DNA of 10,949 nt. Origin: JAZFYD01 sp036443405 (GTDB taxonomy: Bacteria > Planctomycetota > PLA2). The notes under the pieces are model-generated. The model was not told the DNA's origin and made no database searches. It saw nothing but the letters and a program-made list of their open reading frames with translations. The stretch spans positions 1 to 10,949 of the forward strand of contig JAZFYD010000002.1 of NCBI GenBank assembly GCA_036443405.1, given 5' to 3'. Positions within the stretch are counted from its first letter, which is position 1. Every line of letters starts with the position of its first letter. The position numbers and the translations under genes were made by a program. Below are positions 1-6,427 of the stretch, in pieces.

Positions 1-60
1 GAGGAGCTTCAGAGCTCTTTCACCAAGACCACGGGGCAACTAGAAACTCTCCAGCGCTAG
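1..60 (+). pseudogene. Upstream fragment of coiled-coil gene, ended by in-frame TAG
   Basis: Reading frame 1 is open from the left edge and encodes 19 residues (EELQSSFTKTTGQLETLQR) before TAG at 58-60. The same frame continues past the stop with the same charged, heptad-like composition, first through 61-102 (beginning RDHATTAETEV) and then into the ORF at 103-930. The local pattern R-stop-R-D becomes R-E-R-D if TAG is read as GAG, and the codon triplet GAG-CGG-GAC occurs in the same frame at 298-306 and 751-759. I therefore read this as the upstream part of one longer coiled-coil gene carrying a nonsense change or a sequence error. The real 5' end is outside the window. Confidence 0.6.
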
Positions 61-102
61 CGGGACCACGCGACGACGGCCGAGACCGAGGTTCGCCGAT
101 CG

Positions 103-930
103 ATGGACGATCTCTTGTCCGAGGTCGCGCGGAAGCGAACGGATCTCGAGGAGGCCCGCGCCGAAGTGGTCGGGCTCGAGGCGCGCGTCAAGGCGGCCGA
201 GGAGTCGAAAGCGCAACTCGAACGGATCCGTGCGGAGCTTGCGGCCGCGGAGAGCGAGTTGGCGAACTCCCAAAAGGTCGCCGACGAACTTTGTGCGGAG
301 CGGGACGCCACCAAGGCGGGTCACGACGCACTGCGCAGTGACCATGACGCGCTGCTGCGGAGTTCGCTCGACAACAGCGAGTCGGAGGAGTTGCGTCAGT
401 CGCTCGAAGTTGCGCGCCGCGAGCTCGCGGTTTCGCGGGAGCAGGTTGCCGAGCTCGAGGCGGCCGCGGCTTCGATCCAGGCCGACGGGGTTGGCTCCGT
501 TGATGCCGGGGAGCTTCAGGCCGCGCGCGAGGAGATCGAGACCCTGCGCACGGAGTTGACCGAAACGCGCGACGAGTTGCAGGAGTTGATGGGGCAGCGG
601 GACGAGGCGGCCGGGACCGCCGCGGATCGCGACCATCTCCAGAGCGACTACGAGGCGCTTCAGCGCAAGCACGCGAAGCTCAAGGCCGGCGAGCAGGACT
701 ACATCGTTCAGGTCTGCGACTTCCGCACGCGTGTCAACCGGCTCGAGAAGGAGCGGGACGAAGCGGCCAAGGAGCTCAAGCACAAGGTCAAGAAGATCTT
801 GCGCAAGGTGCACAGTGCGCTGGACGATGCCGGCGCGCCGGGCGAACCGAACGTGAGTTTCGGCGAGCGCGTTCGTTGGCTGAAGCACCGGATCGACGAG
901 CTGTCGGGCGACGCGCCCGCCGGCGAGTAG
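103..930 (+). CDS. Coiled-coil protein, probably the 3' part of a longer interrupted gene
   Basis: The ORF gives 275 residues, almost all long helix, rich in Glu, Ala, Arg, Leu and Asp with heptad-like spacing of Leu, Ile and Val. Recurrent (E/D)RD motifs occur (AERD, ADRD, KERD). The C-terminal part, from about residue 225, is more basic (KHKVKKILRKVH) and ends in a short predicted non-coil tail. No enzymatic motif, signal peptide or membrane segment is visible. ATG 103 is the first start codon after the TAG at 58-60. A GAGG at 88-91 sits 11 bases upstream, slightly far for a ribosome binding site, so re-initiation is possible but weakly supported. The protein resembles generic SMC/myosin-tail-like or flotillin-like coils only in composition, and no specific role can be assigned. 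The TAG stop at 928-930 directly abuts the stop of the convergent gene at 931. Confidence 0.7.
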   Translation: MDDLLSEVARKRTDLEEARAEVVGLEARVKAAEESKAQLERIRAELAAAESELANSQKVADELCAERDATKAGHDALRSDHDALLRSSLDNSESEELRQSLEVARRELAVSREQVAELEAAAASIQADGVGSVDAGELQAAREEIETLRTELTETRDELQELMGQRDEAAGTAADRDHLQSDYEALQRKHAKLKAGEQDYIVQVCDFRTRVNRLEKERDEAAKELKHKVKKILRKVHSALDDAGAPGEPNVSFGERVRWLKHRIDELSGDAPAGE

Positions 931-2748
931 CTACGGAAAACGAAGCGTCTTCCGGGCGCCGTCGACCACGTGCAATCGACTTGGCTCATCGGGACCGCCC
1001 ACGATGCGTACCTCCCATTCGCCGGCGGCGATGTACGGGATCTCGAACTGCGTCGACACCACCGACTCGTTCCAGAATTCGGTGCGATCGGATGCGCCTG
1101 GACGACGGAACGAGAGGCGGATCGTCCGGCCGGTATGGTTTTCGATGTGAAGCGGCGCGCCCGGGGGAAGCGTGACGCGGTGGGTTTGCGGCGTGGCCGA
1201 CAGCATCAGATCGAGCGGATCCAAGCGGATGCCGATCGTGCCGGGGAACCGCGGCGTCAAGCGCCACGTCCCGGCGCCCAATCGCGTTTGTGCCACGCCG
1301 GGACCCGCGGCGGTCGTGGGGACCGTCGCACGAAACGGCAGGTCGGCCCAAAGCTCGACGGTTCCCGCGTAGGCCTCGCCCGATGCGCTCTGCACGTTCA
1401 CCGTGAGGTTCGGGTCGGGCGCCGGCGACCGCATGAGCAGGATCACGGCGTGATTCCGAATCTTGCGCGACTGGAAACCGGGCGCCTTGATCGTCCCGGT
1501 GATCACCGGCTGGACCGATTGGTCGTCCGCCGGAACGCGGCAGCGGATGCGGCCGCGGCCGTCGCGGCAACGGCGTCCTCCTCGATCGATCTTGAGGTTT
1601 TTGGACAGAACGAACTCGGTGCCGGCTTCGTTCTTGTTCCATTCTCGAATGTACGCCTCGAACTGGACGAGAAAGCTCGGGACGGGCTGCCAGTTGTCCG
1701 CCGCGGAAACGCGAAACTCGTATCCGTACGACGGTGTGTACTTCAGCAGGAACTGTGTCCCGGCTTCGCCGGTCTGTGGTGTCAGGATCGCGTCGGGTTG
1801 GAAGCTGAGTAGTGTGTAGTCCTGCTTTTTTGGCACCGCGATCCGGAACCGGCCGTCGGCGTCGGTCCTGCCTTCAAACACATCCATCCCGAGCGACCGC
1901 TCGGGCCAATCGCGCTCCGTGAGCGTTCGTCCGCCTCCCGGTATCAAGCTGACTTCGGACTCCGCGGGGATGGCGGACACCAGGATGCCGGCGGTCGGCG
2001 GGTCGATGACTCCCTCGACGGAATCCCGCAGCGTAAGGTCGGGGTTGAGCTGCAGCTTCTCGCCGGGGTCGAGTTCGAACTTGAAGGACCGCCGCTTCTT
2101 GTGGAGGCGACCGCGCACCGCGTCGGTAACCTCAACGACCAGGAAAAACGTTGTGCGCTCGGCCACCTTGAGATCGATTCGGTAGGAACCGTCCGGCCCG
2201 GCCATAGTTGCGTTGCGCATGATCTCGCTGCCATGGAGCGCCATCGCGACGCGTGCATCCGGCGGCACCACGCCCCACACCGTCGATTTGCGCACCGGGG
2301 GCTTCCCGTCCGCTGGGGCGGCGCCGCCGAACGCGAAGTCCAGGCGGCGTTGTTGCTCGACCCCGACCGTGACGTCGGAAACCGATTGCGCGTCGAGGCC
2401 CGTTTCGCCCCCGGGCAGCGCCTGCACTCGAAGCGGTCGATTCGCCGGCACCTCCAACTCGTAGGCGCCCTCGGCGCCCGTTGACGCGGTCCAGGTTTCG
2501 CCGTGGGACGCCGCGCGGATTTCGATGCCCCACAGCGGCCCGTTTTTCCCGCGCACCAATCCAAACAGACGCCCGGTGAGGTACTTGGGGTCATGCGCAA
2601 GGTCGGATTGTCCCGCCGCCCCGGAAGCCGGCTCACGCGGAGGCGCCGCACGGCCGCCGTCTGAGCGCTCGCCGGTGCCGTCGTCGCCGAGCAGCCAAAA
2701 AAGGGCCACGCTCAAGAACACGACCGCCACCAGCAAGACCGCACGCAT
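931..2748 (-). CDS. Membrane-anchored or secreted protein with carboxypeptidase-regulatory-like beta-sandwich repeats
   Basis: This 605-residue protein starts at the ATG before an N-terminal hydrophobic helix (RAVLLVAVVFLSVALFWLLG, residues 2-21), which acts as signal peptide or anchor. A hydrophilic, Gly/Pro/Ser-rich linker follows. The rest looks like beta-sandwich modules. Turn motifs typical of carboxypeptidase regulatory-like (CarboxypepD_reg) domains occur near residues 90-100 (GAEGAYELEVP), 184-193 (GPDGSYRIDL) and 295-306 (DADGRFRIAVP). No catalytic site is visible, so it is probably structural, adhesive or ligand-binding in the cell envelope. An in-frame TTG at 2785-2787 would add 13 residues, but it puts hydrophilic residues ahead of the hydrophobic helix. 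Neither start has a clear ribosome binding site. The stop touches the convergent coiled-coil gene with no spacer, leaving no room for a terminator between the two. Confidence 0.8.
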   Translation of the reverse strand: MRAVLLVAVVFLSVALFWLLGDDGTGERSDGGRAAPPREPASGAAGQSDLAHDPKYLTGRLFGLVRGKNGPLWGIEIRAASHGETWTASTGAEGAYELEVPANRPLRVQALPGGETGLDAQSVSDVTVGVEQQRRLDFAFGGAAPADGKPPVRKSTVWGVVPPDARVAMALHGSEIMRNATMAGPDGSYRIDLKVAERTTFFLVVEVTDAVRGRLHKKRRSFKFELDPGEKLQLNPDLTLRDSVEGVIDPPTAGILVSAIPAESEVSLIPGGGRTLTERDWPERSLGMDVFEGRTDADGRFRIAVPKKQDYTLLSFQPDAILTPQTGEAGTQFLLKYTPSYGYEFRVSAADNWQPVPSFLVQFEAYIREWNKNEAGTEFVLSKNLKIDRGGRRCRDGRGRIRCRVPADDQSVQPVITGTIKAPGFQSRKIRNHAVILLMRSPAPDPNLTVNVQSASGEAYAGTVELWADLPFRATVPTTAAGPGVAQTRLGAGTWRLTPRFPGTIGIRLDPLDLMLSATPQTHRVTLPPGAPLHIENHTGRTIRLSFRRPGASDRTEFWNESVVSTQFEIPYIAAGEWEVRIVGGPDEPSRLHVVDGARKTLRFP

Positions 2749-2806
2749 CGCCGTCAGGCTAACGTGTGATTGCAACCAATCGTGCAAGACCGAGCGCCAA
2801 ATGCCG

Positions 2807-2827
2807 GAACCGTGTCAGGCACGGTTC
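2807..2827. repeat. REP-like palindrome
   Basis: A perfect 8-bp stem (GAACCGTG / CACGGTTC) encloses the 5-base loop TCAGG. It lies in the 90-base gap between two minus-strand genes. Its core, read as CCGTGCCTGACACGG on the minus strand, resembles the dispersed extragenic palindromes with a GTGCCTGACAC core that I recall from several GC-rich bacterial genomes. Only one copy is present here, so repeat status rests on that resemblance. There is no T-tract, so it is a poor intrinsic terminator, though it might stabilise the 3' end of the acetyltransferase mRNA. Confidence 0.5.
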
Positions 2828-2838
2828 ATTTCCGCGGG

Positions 2839-3363
2839 CTACTTGCGGGCCCGCTTCTTCTTGGCCGAGAACAGCGCCATCGTCTTACCGCTGGGGCGGA
2901 CCACGTCGCGTTCGTGGGAGAAGCCGGCCTTTTCGGCCACGCGGACCGACGCGAGATTTTTCGGATCGATCAACGCGACCAAGCGCGACAGCCCGAGCTT
3001 GTTGAAGGCGTAATCGCGGAGGGCGATCGCGGCCTCGGTGGCGAACCCTTTGCCGTGTCGGTGTTTTGCGATCAGGTAGAACACCTCGGTCTCCGGCGTG
3101 CCCTCGATCTCCTTGCGCAGGAGACCGCAGTCGCCGATGACATTGCCGGTTGTTCGCTCCGTCGTGCACCAGATCGCTACGGGATCGCCGGAACTGTGCG
3201 CAGCCTTCTCCCGCACCATCTGACGCACCTTTTCGCGATCGCGCGGGCCACCCATGTATTTCATCAAGTCAGGGTCGGCCCAGAGCCTGGCCACCGCTTC
3301 GGCGTCTTCGACGCCGGCGCGCCGCAACTCGAGCCGCTCAGTCTCGATGACCGTGGCGTTCAT
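2839..3363 (-). CDS. GNAT-family N-acetyltransferase, RimJ/RimL-like
   Basis: This 174-residue protein probably transfers an acetyl group from acetyl-CoA to an amine, possibly a protein N-terminus or a small molecule. It opens with the RimJ/RimL-type strand IETERLELRRAGVEDAEAV (residues 6-24). The acetyl-CoA pyrophosphate loop is at HRHGKGFATEAA (residues 101-112). The late family motif NLASVRVAEKAGF lies at residues 136-148, and a lysine/arginine-rich tail (KKKRARK) closes the protein. The length is normal for the family. An in-frame ATG nine bases upstream (3370-3372) is equally possible, and neither start has a convincing Shine-Dalgarno sequence. The gene diverges from the cytochrome operon. 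Its substrate cannot be told from sequence, and nothing ties it functionally to the cytochrome. Confidence 0.85.
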   Translation of the reverse strand: MNATVIETERLELRRAGVEDAEAVARLWADPDLMKYMGGPRDREKVRQMVREKAAHSSGDPVAIWCTTERTTGNVIGDCGLLRKEIEGTPETEVFYLIAKHRHGKGFATEAAIALRDYAFNKLGLSRLVALIDPKNLASVRVAEKAGFSHERDVVRPSGKTMALFSAKKKRARK

Positions 3364-3375
3364 GGCGCGCATTGT

Positions 3376-3395
3376 CGCGGATTGGCGAATCCGCG
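3376..3395. promoter_or_regulatory. Perfect dyad in the GNAT/cytochrome divergent region
   Basis: CGCGGATTGGCGAATCCGCG is an 8-bp perfect inverted repeat around a 4-base centre. It lies 13-32 bases upstream of the acetyltransferase start and 34-53 bases upstream of the cytochrome start. The position suits an operator controlling one or both divergent genes, or a hairpin in a leader RNA. No regulator is encoded next to it, and I see no convincing -35/-10 pair here. Confidence 0.4.
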
Positions 3396-3428
3396 CCACA
3401 CCCACATTGCAGTTCGTACACTTTCGCC

Positions 3429-5351
3429 GTGGAAGCACTCCTGTTGGCCGCTGCGGCGGCGGTCGCGCTCTGGCTTTTGCTGGCCAAGCGCGCCTGGCCT
3501 CCCGCGCTGTTGGCGCTGCTCGCGGCCGCGGGTGTTGCGCTCTCCCGGCTTCCGGTCGAGTCGAAGGCCGGCAGCCCGTCGGATCCGATGACGTCGGAAC
3601 GCCCGATCGCGGAGCGCGCCAATGGTTACGTTTCGTCCGACACGTGCCGTGCGTGCCACCCGGGCCAGTACTCCACGTGGCACGACAGCTACCACCGCCG
3701 CATGACGCAGGTCGTCACTCCGCAAACGATGCTCGCCGACTGGCATGGCGCAACGCTCGAGGTCCGCGGCAAGACCTTCAAACTCACGCAGAAGGGCGAC
3801 GAGTATTGGGTGGACATGGTCGACCCGGGTTGGCGCGACGACGCGCGCAGCGCCGCCGGCAAGCCGACCGCATCGAAAAAACAGGTGCGGCGCGTGAAAA
3901 CCCGCGCGCTCGTCGCGACCGGCTCCCATCATCAGCAGGTCTTTTGGTACTCCGCGACCGAGGACCGCAAGCTCTACCTCTTGCCGTTCACATGGCTCGT
4001 CGTGGAGAAACGCTGGGTGCCTTATGAGCACACGTTCCTGCGCCCGAACCTCGCGACGGAGCAGACCGAGATTTGGAACGCGGAGTGCATCAAGTGCCAC
4101 AGCACCGCGGGACGTCCGCGCCGCGATCCGGTCACCAAGAAGCTCGACACGCGCGTCGCCGAATTCGGGATCGCGTGCGAGTCGTGCCACGGACCCGCGG
4201 AGGAACACGTTCGGCTGAACAGGAACCCCGCGCGCCGGTACGCGCTGCGATTGTCCGGCGACGACGATCCGTCGATCCTCAATCCCGCGAAACTCGACGC
4301 GAAAAAGAGCGCCGAGATCTGCGGCCAGTGCCACAGCGTCAGCGGGATGAAGACACGTAGCGGAAAACGCGACTGGTGGAAGGACGGGTTTCCCTACCGC
4401 CCGGGCGCGGAGCTTCGCAAGCACCGCGAGATCGTGCAGCGCCCGAAGGATCCGAATCATCCGGACCTGCTCGACCCGACGCGCCGCTTCGGCTTCGACC
4501 AAATCATGTGGAACGATGGCGCCATCCGCGTCTCGGGCCGCGAATACACCGGGCTCATCGAATCGCCATGTTTTGCCGGCGGCGAGTTCTCGTGCCTGAG
4601 CTGCCACTCGATGCATCAAAGCGAACCCAACGACCAGTTGCGCCGCGATGTGTCCGAGGATCAGGCGTGCCTGCAGTGCCACGATTCGATCGGCAAGGAC
4701 CTCGGCGCCCACACGCACCACGGCGAGTCGTCCGCGGGCAGCCGTTGCAACAACTGCCACATGCCGCACACGAGCTACGGACTCTTCAAGGCGATCCGCG
4801 CGCACAAGATTGGGAGCCCGAGCGTGCGCGAGAGCACAGAGAACAGGCGTCCGAACGCGTGCAACCTCTGCCACCTCGACAAGACGCTCGCATGGACCGG
4901 CGAGCACTTGTCCAAGTGGTACGGGCAGAAGACGCCGGCGCTCGATCCCGAGTGGAGTACACACGCGGCGGGAGTGCTATGGCTGTTGCGCGGCGACGCG
5001 GGGCAGCGCGCGCTCGTGGCCTGGCATATGGGTTGGGCGCCTGCGCAGGACGCGTCGGGGCGCGAGTGGATGGCGCCGCTTCTGGGAACTACGCTGAACG
5101 ATCCCTACGCGGCTGTTCGTTTCATCGGTGCCCGCACCTTGCGAGGCCTGCTCGACGCGGACATGTTCGAATACGACTACATGGCGCCTGCGGCCGAGCG
5201 CGAACGCGAGTTGCGGTGGATTGCTGCGATCAAGGCGCCTACGGTCGGCGACAACCCCGAGATACTCTTCAAGGGCGGCGCGTTCGACATGGAGGCGGCC
5301 GACGTGATCTTCAGCAAGCGCGACAACCGCATTGTCGATTTGGCAGAGTAA
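3429..5351 (+). CDS. Membrane-anchored octaheme c-type cytochrome, cytochrome c554-like
   Basis: From the GTG start the protein has 640 residues. Two hydrophobic helices (about residues 2-17 and 22-39) are joined by a short basic loop (AKRA). By the positive-inside rule the loop is cytoplasmic and the large remainder periplasmic. Eight CXXCH motifs mark covalent c-type hemes, with first cysteines at residues 73, 220, 250, 298, 389, 414, 440 and 478. The first, CRACHPGQYSTWHDSYHRRM, matches the N-terminal pattern of cytochrome c554-type domains, and additional His residues could be distal ligands. After the last heme, about 140 residues lack heme motifs and include a HEAT-like helical stretch (DPYAAVRFIGARTLRGLL). 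It probably carries electrons in a respiratory chain; no substrate is evident. A TTG at 3372 would add 19 hydrophilic residues but overlaps the dyad and divergent start region. The next gene follows after 10 bases. Confidence 0.85.
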   Translation: MEALLLAAAAAVALWLLLAKRAWPPALLALLAAAGVALSRLPVESKAGSPSDPMTSERPIAERANGYVSSDTCRACHPGQYSTWHDSYHRRMTQVVTPQTMLADWHGATLEVRGKTFKLTQKGDEYWVDMVDPGWRDDARSAAGKPTASKKQVRRVKTRALVATGSHHQQVFWYSATEDRKLYLLPFTWLVVEKRWVPYEHTFLRPNLATEQTEIWNAECIKCHSTAGRPRRDPVTKKLDTRVAEFGIACESCHGPAEEHVRLNRNPARRYALRLSGDDDPSILNPAKLDAKKSAEICGQCHSVSGMKTRSGKRDWWKDGFPYRPGAELRKHREIVQRPKDPNHPDLLDPTRRFGFDQIMWNDGAIRVSGREYTGLIESPCFAGGEFSCLSCHSMHQSEPNDQLRRDVSEDQACLQCHDSIGKDLGAHTHHGESSAGSRCNNCHMPHTSYGLFKAIRAHKIGSPSVRESTENRRPNACNLCHLDKTLAWTGEHLSKWYGQKTPALDPEWSTHAAGVLWLLRGDAGQRALVAWHMGWAPAQDASGREWMAPLLGTTLNDPYAAVRFIGARTLRGLLDADMFEYDYMAPAAERERELRWIAAIKAPTVGDNPEILFKGGAFDMEAADVIFSKRDNRIVDLAE

Positions 5352-5361
5352 GAGCGACACC

Positions 5362-5814
5362 ATGAGCGAACCGCGAGCGACCCTTCCCATCGAACGTTTC
5401 CACCTAAAGTCCGGTTGGTGGATGGTCACCGTGTTTGTTGCGCTCGGCGCGGCGTTGGAAACGTGCCACGCGTTCAAGCTCGGTTTCTATGTCGATGAGT
5501 CCAACGCAACGCGCCGGCTGATGTGGACGCTCGCGCACGCGCACGGCACGCTGCTCGGCCTCATGGAGATCGCGTTTGCGTTCAGCGTCGGCCACATCCA
5601 GGATTGGGCGGCCGGATCCAGGCGGAACGCGTCGCGCAGCTTGGCGGCGGCGTCGATCCTAATTCCCGCGGGATTTTTCCTCGGCGGGTTGTTCGTGCAC
5701 GAGGGCGATCCCGGTTTAGGTGTACTCCTCGTGCCGCCGGGCGCACTGCTGTTGTTCCTGGCGGCGTTCCTAACCGCTCGCGCTGCGAGCCGCGCAGGCA
5801 AGTCCACCGACTAA
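5362..5814 (+). CDS. Four-helix integral membrane protein with intramembrane histidines
   Basis: This 150-residue protein has four predicted transmembrane helices, at about residues 18-36, 55-77, 93-113 and 119-140. I do not recognise a named family. Histidines lie at or inside helices: H36 at the end of helix 1, H59 and H61 in the motif AHAHGTLLG of helix 2, and H113 at the end of helix 3 (FVHEGDP). These could bind heme b or a metal, as in membrane electron-transfer subunits. The gene begins 10 bases after the octaheme cytochrome stop. A weak AAGAG lies about 8 bases before the ATG, so co-transcription and a shared function, such as a quinone-side or anchor subunit, are likely. A longer TTG start at 5332 would overlap the cytochrome and is less likely. 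Its TAA stop overlaps the stop of the convergent DUF1289 gene. Confidence 0.8.
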   Translation: MSEPRATLPIERFHLKSGWWMVTVFVALGAALETCHAFKLGFYVDESNATRRLMWTLAHAHGTLLGLMEIAFAFSVGHIQDWAAGSRRNASRSLAAASILIPAGFFLGGLFVHEGDPGLGVLLVPPGALLLFLAAFLTARAASRAGKSTD

Positions 5815-5996
5815 CGACGCTCCTCGATTCGTTCGAGCACGGCACGCTTCTCCTGTTCACCAAGAGCGGGCCAAGCGGCGATCTCCGCCAAGGTCCGCGC
5901 GCAACCCTCACACGTCGCGGTCGCCGGGCTCACTACGCACACACCGATGCACGGTGAGGGCGGTTCGGAAGGACTGGGAGCGGGGTCCAAGTTCAT
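5811..5996 (-). CDS. DUF1289 small cysteine-motif protein, putative Fe-S protein
   Basis: The 61-residue protein carries the DUF1289 signature SPCIGVC followed by TCEGCARTLAEIAAW. Cysteines at residues 16, 20, 29 and 32 form CxxxC-x8-CxxC and could ligate an iron-sulfur cluster or zinc. The family is small, cytosolic and of unknown function. I chose ATG 5994-5996 because GGAG (plus-strand positions 6003-6006) lies 6 bases upstream and the resulting length is normal. An in-frame ATG at 6066-6068 would add 24 residues that do not look like the family and has no ribosome binding site. The gene lies 87 bases downstream of rpsU on the same strand and may be read from the same transcript if the hairpin between them leaks. 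Its stop overlaps the convergent membrane-protein gene. Confidence 0.88.
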   Translation of the reverse strand: MNLDPAPSPSEPPSPCIGVCVVSPATATCEGCARTLAEIAAWPALGEQEKRAVLERIEERR

Positions 5997-6002
5997 GGCT
6001 CG

Positions 6003-6006
6003 CTCC
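6003..6006 (-). promoter_or_regulatory. Ribosome binding site deciding the DUF1289 start
   Basis: On the minus strand GGAG precedes CGAGCC and then ATG, a spacing of 6. This selects the start at 5996 over the longer ORF beginning at 6068. Confidence 0.7.
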
Positions 6007-6076
6007 ACGCAGGCTGAGTTGTCTCGCAGCCGAGGCTCCAACGGCGTCAGCCGTTGGGCCAGAAACATCGGCTCGT

Positions 6077-6096
6077 CGGCCGGCTACCGCCGGCCG
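6077..6096 (-). terminator. GC-rich hairpin at the rpsU stop codon
   Basis: A perfect 8-bp stem (CGGCCGGC / GCCGGCCG) encloses a 4-base loop, TACC on the plus strand. The rpsU stop codon (6084-6086) lies inside it. There is no following T-run, so it is at best a weak intrinsic terminator or a processing and stability element between rpsU and the DUF1289 gene. Confidence 0.4.
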
Positions 6097-6272
6097 CCGA
6101 GACGGATGGCCTTGAGGCGCTCGCGCTCCTTGCGGCGGCGGCGCTGGCTCGGCTTCTCAAACGACTTGCGGCGCTTGAGCTCGCGAATGATGCCCTCGTT
6201 GCTGCAGATCTTCTTCAGGCGACGGAGCGCCTTGTCGAGGTGCTCATTCGGACGGACTTGAACTTTCACCAT
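6084..6272 (-). CDS. rpsU: 30S ribosomal protein bS21
   Basis: The 62-residue product begins MVKVQVRPNEHLDKALRRLK and continues through a basic helical region (RELKRRKSFEKPSQRRRRKE) typical of bS21. bS21 binds the small ribosomal subunit near the 16S rRNA 3' end and aids initiation. The length is normal for the family. An upstream in-frame ATG at 6324-6326 would add 18 non-homologous residues. That position falls within the proposed -10 element, so the start at 6272 is preferred. The Shine-Dalgarno region is weak: a purine run AAGAAGAGAG lies about 14 bases upstream. The gene appears to have its own promoter in the gap before it, and it is not followed by the usual dnaG or gatB-type neighbours. 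Confidence 0.95.
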   Translation of the reverse strand: MVKVQVRPNEHLDKALRRLKKICSNEGIIRELKRRKSFEKPSQRRRRKERERLKAIRLGGRR

Positions 6273-6321
6273 GGGGGTATCGCTGTCTCTCTTCTTGTTT
6301 CCCGCCGGTGAGGGGGAAAGG

Positions 6322-6338
6322 GCCATAGTATCTATGGC
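6322..6338. promoter_or_regulatory. Palindrome overlapping the rpsU promoter -10
   Basis: GCCATAGTATCTATGGC is a perfect 7-bp inverted repeat around TAT. It overlaps the proposed rpsU -10 element (6325-6330), where a bound repressor could block polymerase. It could equally be a chance dyad. No candidate regulator is encoded nearby. Confidence 0.4.
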
Positions 6339-6354
6339 ATCGTCGCCCGGTCAA
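6325..6354 (-). promoter_or_regulatory. Sigma70-type promoter for rpsU
   Basis: On the minus strand TTGACC (plus positions 6349-6354; 5 of 6 to TTGACA) is followed after 18 bases by TACTAT (6325-6330; 4 of 6 to TATAAT). GATACT with 16-base spacing is an alternative -10. Transcription would start near 6318, giving a leader of about 45 bases before the rpsU ATG at 6272. The match is good for such a GC-rich sequence. Confidence 0.5.
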
Positions 6355-6374
6355 GTTGAGGGGAACCGCCAAAT

Positions 6375-6392
6375 CAGCCGTTTTTGCGGCTG
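6375..6392 (-). terminator. Possible terminator after the methyltransferase gene
   Basis: A 6-bp perfect stem (CAGCCG / CGGCTG) encloses a 6-base loop, 35 bases after the methyltransferase stop. On the minus strand it is followed only by ATTTGG, so termination would be inefficient. The element also sits just upstream of the rpsU promoter. Confidence 0.35.
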
Positions 6393-6427
6393 GTCCGAGG
6401 GGCCCCGGCCCGGGCTTGGCGGCGCTC

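Noticed and set aside
58..60. TAG as a recoded sense codon (amber readthrough or alternative code)
   Set aside because: TAG serves as the terminal stop in several genes here, including the same gene at 928-930, and no readthrough signal or special tRNA is seen.
40..888. 282-residue minus-strand frame opposite the coiled-coil gene
   Set aside because: Leu/Arg-rich composition is what the complement of a Glu/Ala/Arg-rich coil produces; no domain or start signal is visible.
3360..4964. 534-residue open frame on the minus strand opposite the cytochrome gene
   Set aside because: It mirrors the GC-biased third positions of the cytochrome gene, has no recognisable domain and overlaps a protein with eight clear heme motifs.
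4376..5365. 329-residue plus-strand frame overlapping the cytochrome
   Set aside because: Arg/Pro/Ala-rich shadow of the real frame without any motif.
6324..6326. Longer rpsU start
   Set aside because: The added 18 residues are unlike bS21 and the codon lies within the proposed -10 element.
6330..6341. 12-base direct repeat ATCTATGGCATC, also at 7856-7867, as a repeat element
   Set aside because: One shared 12-mer is expected by chance in a window of this size; kept only as a side note to the promoter dyad.
6395..6420. GC-rich palindromes such as GGGGCCCC near 6400 as regulatory sites
   Set aside because: Short self-complementary G/C runs are common at this base composition and lack supporting context.
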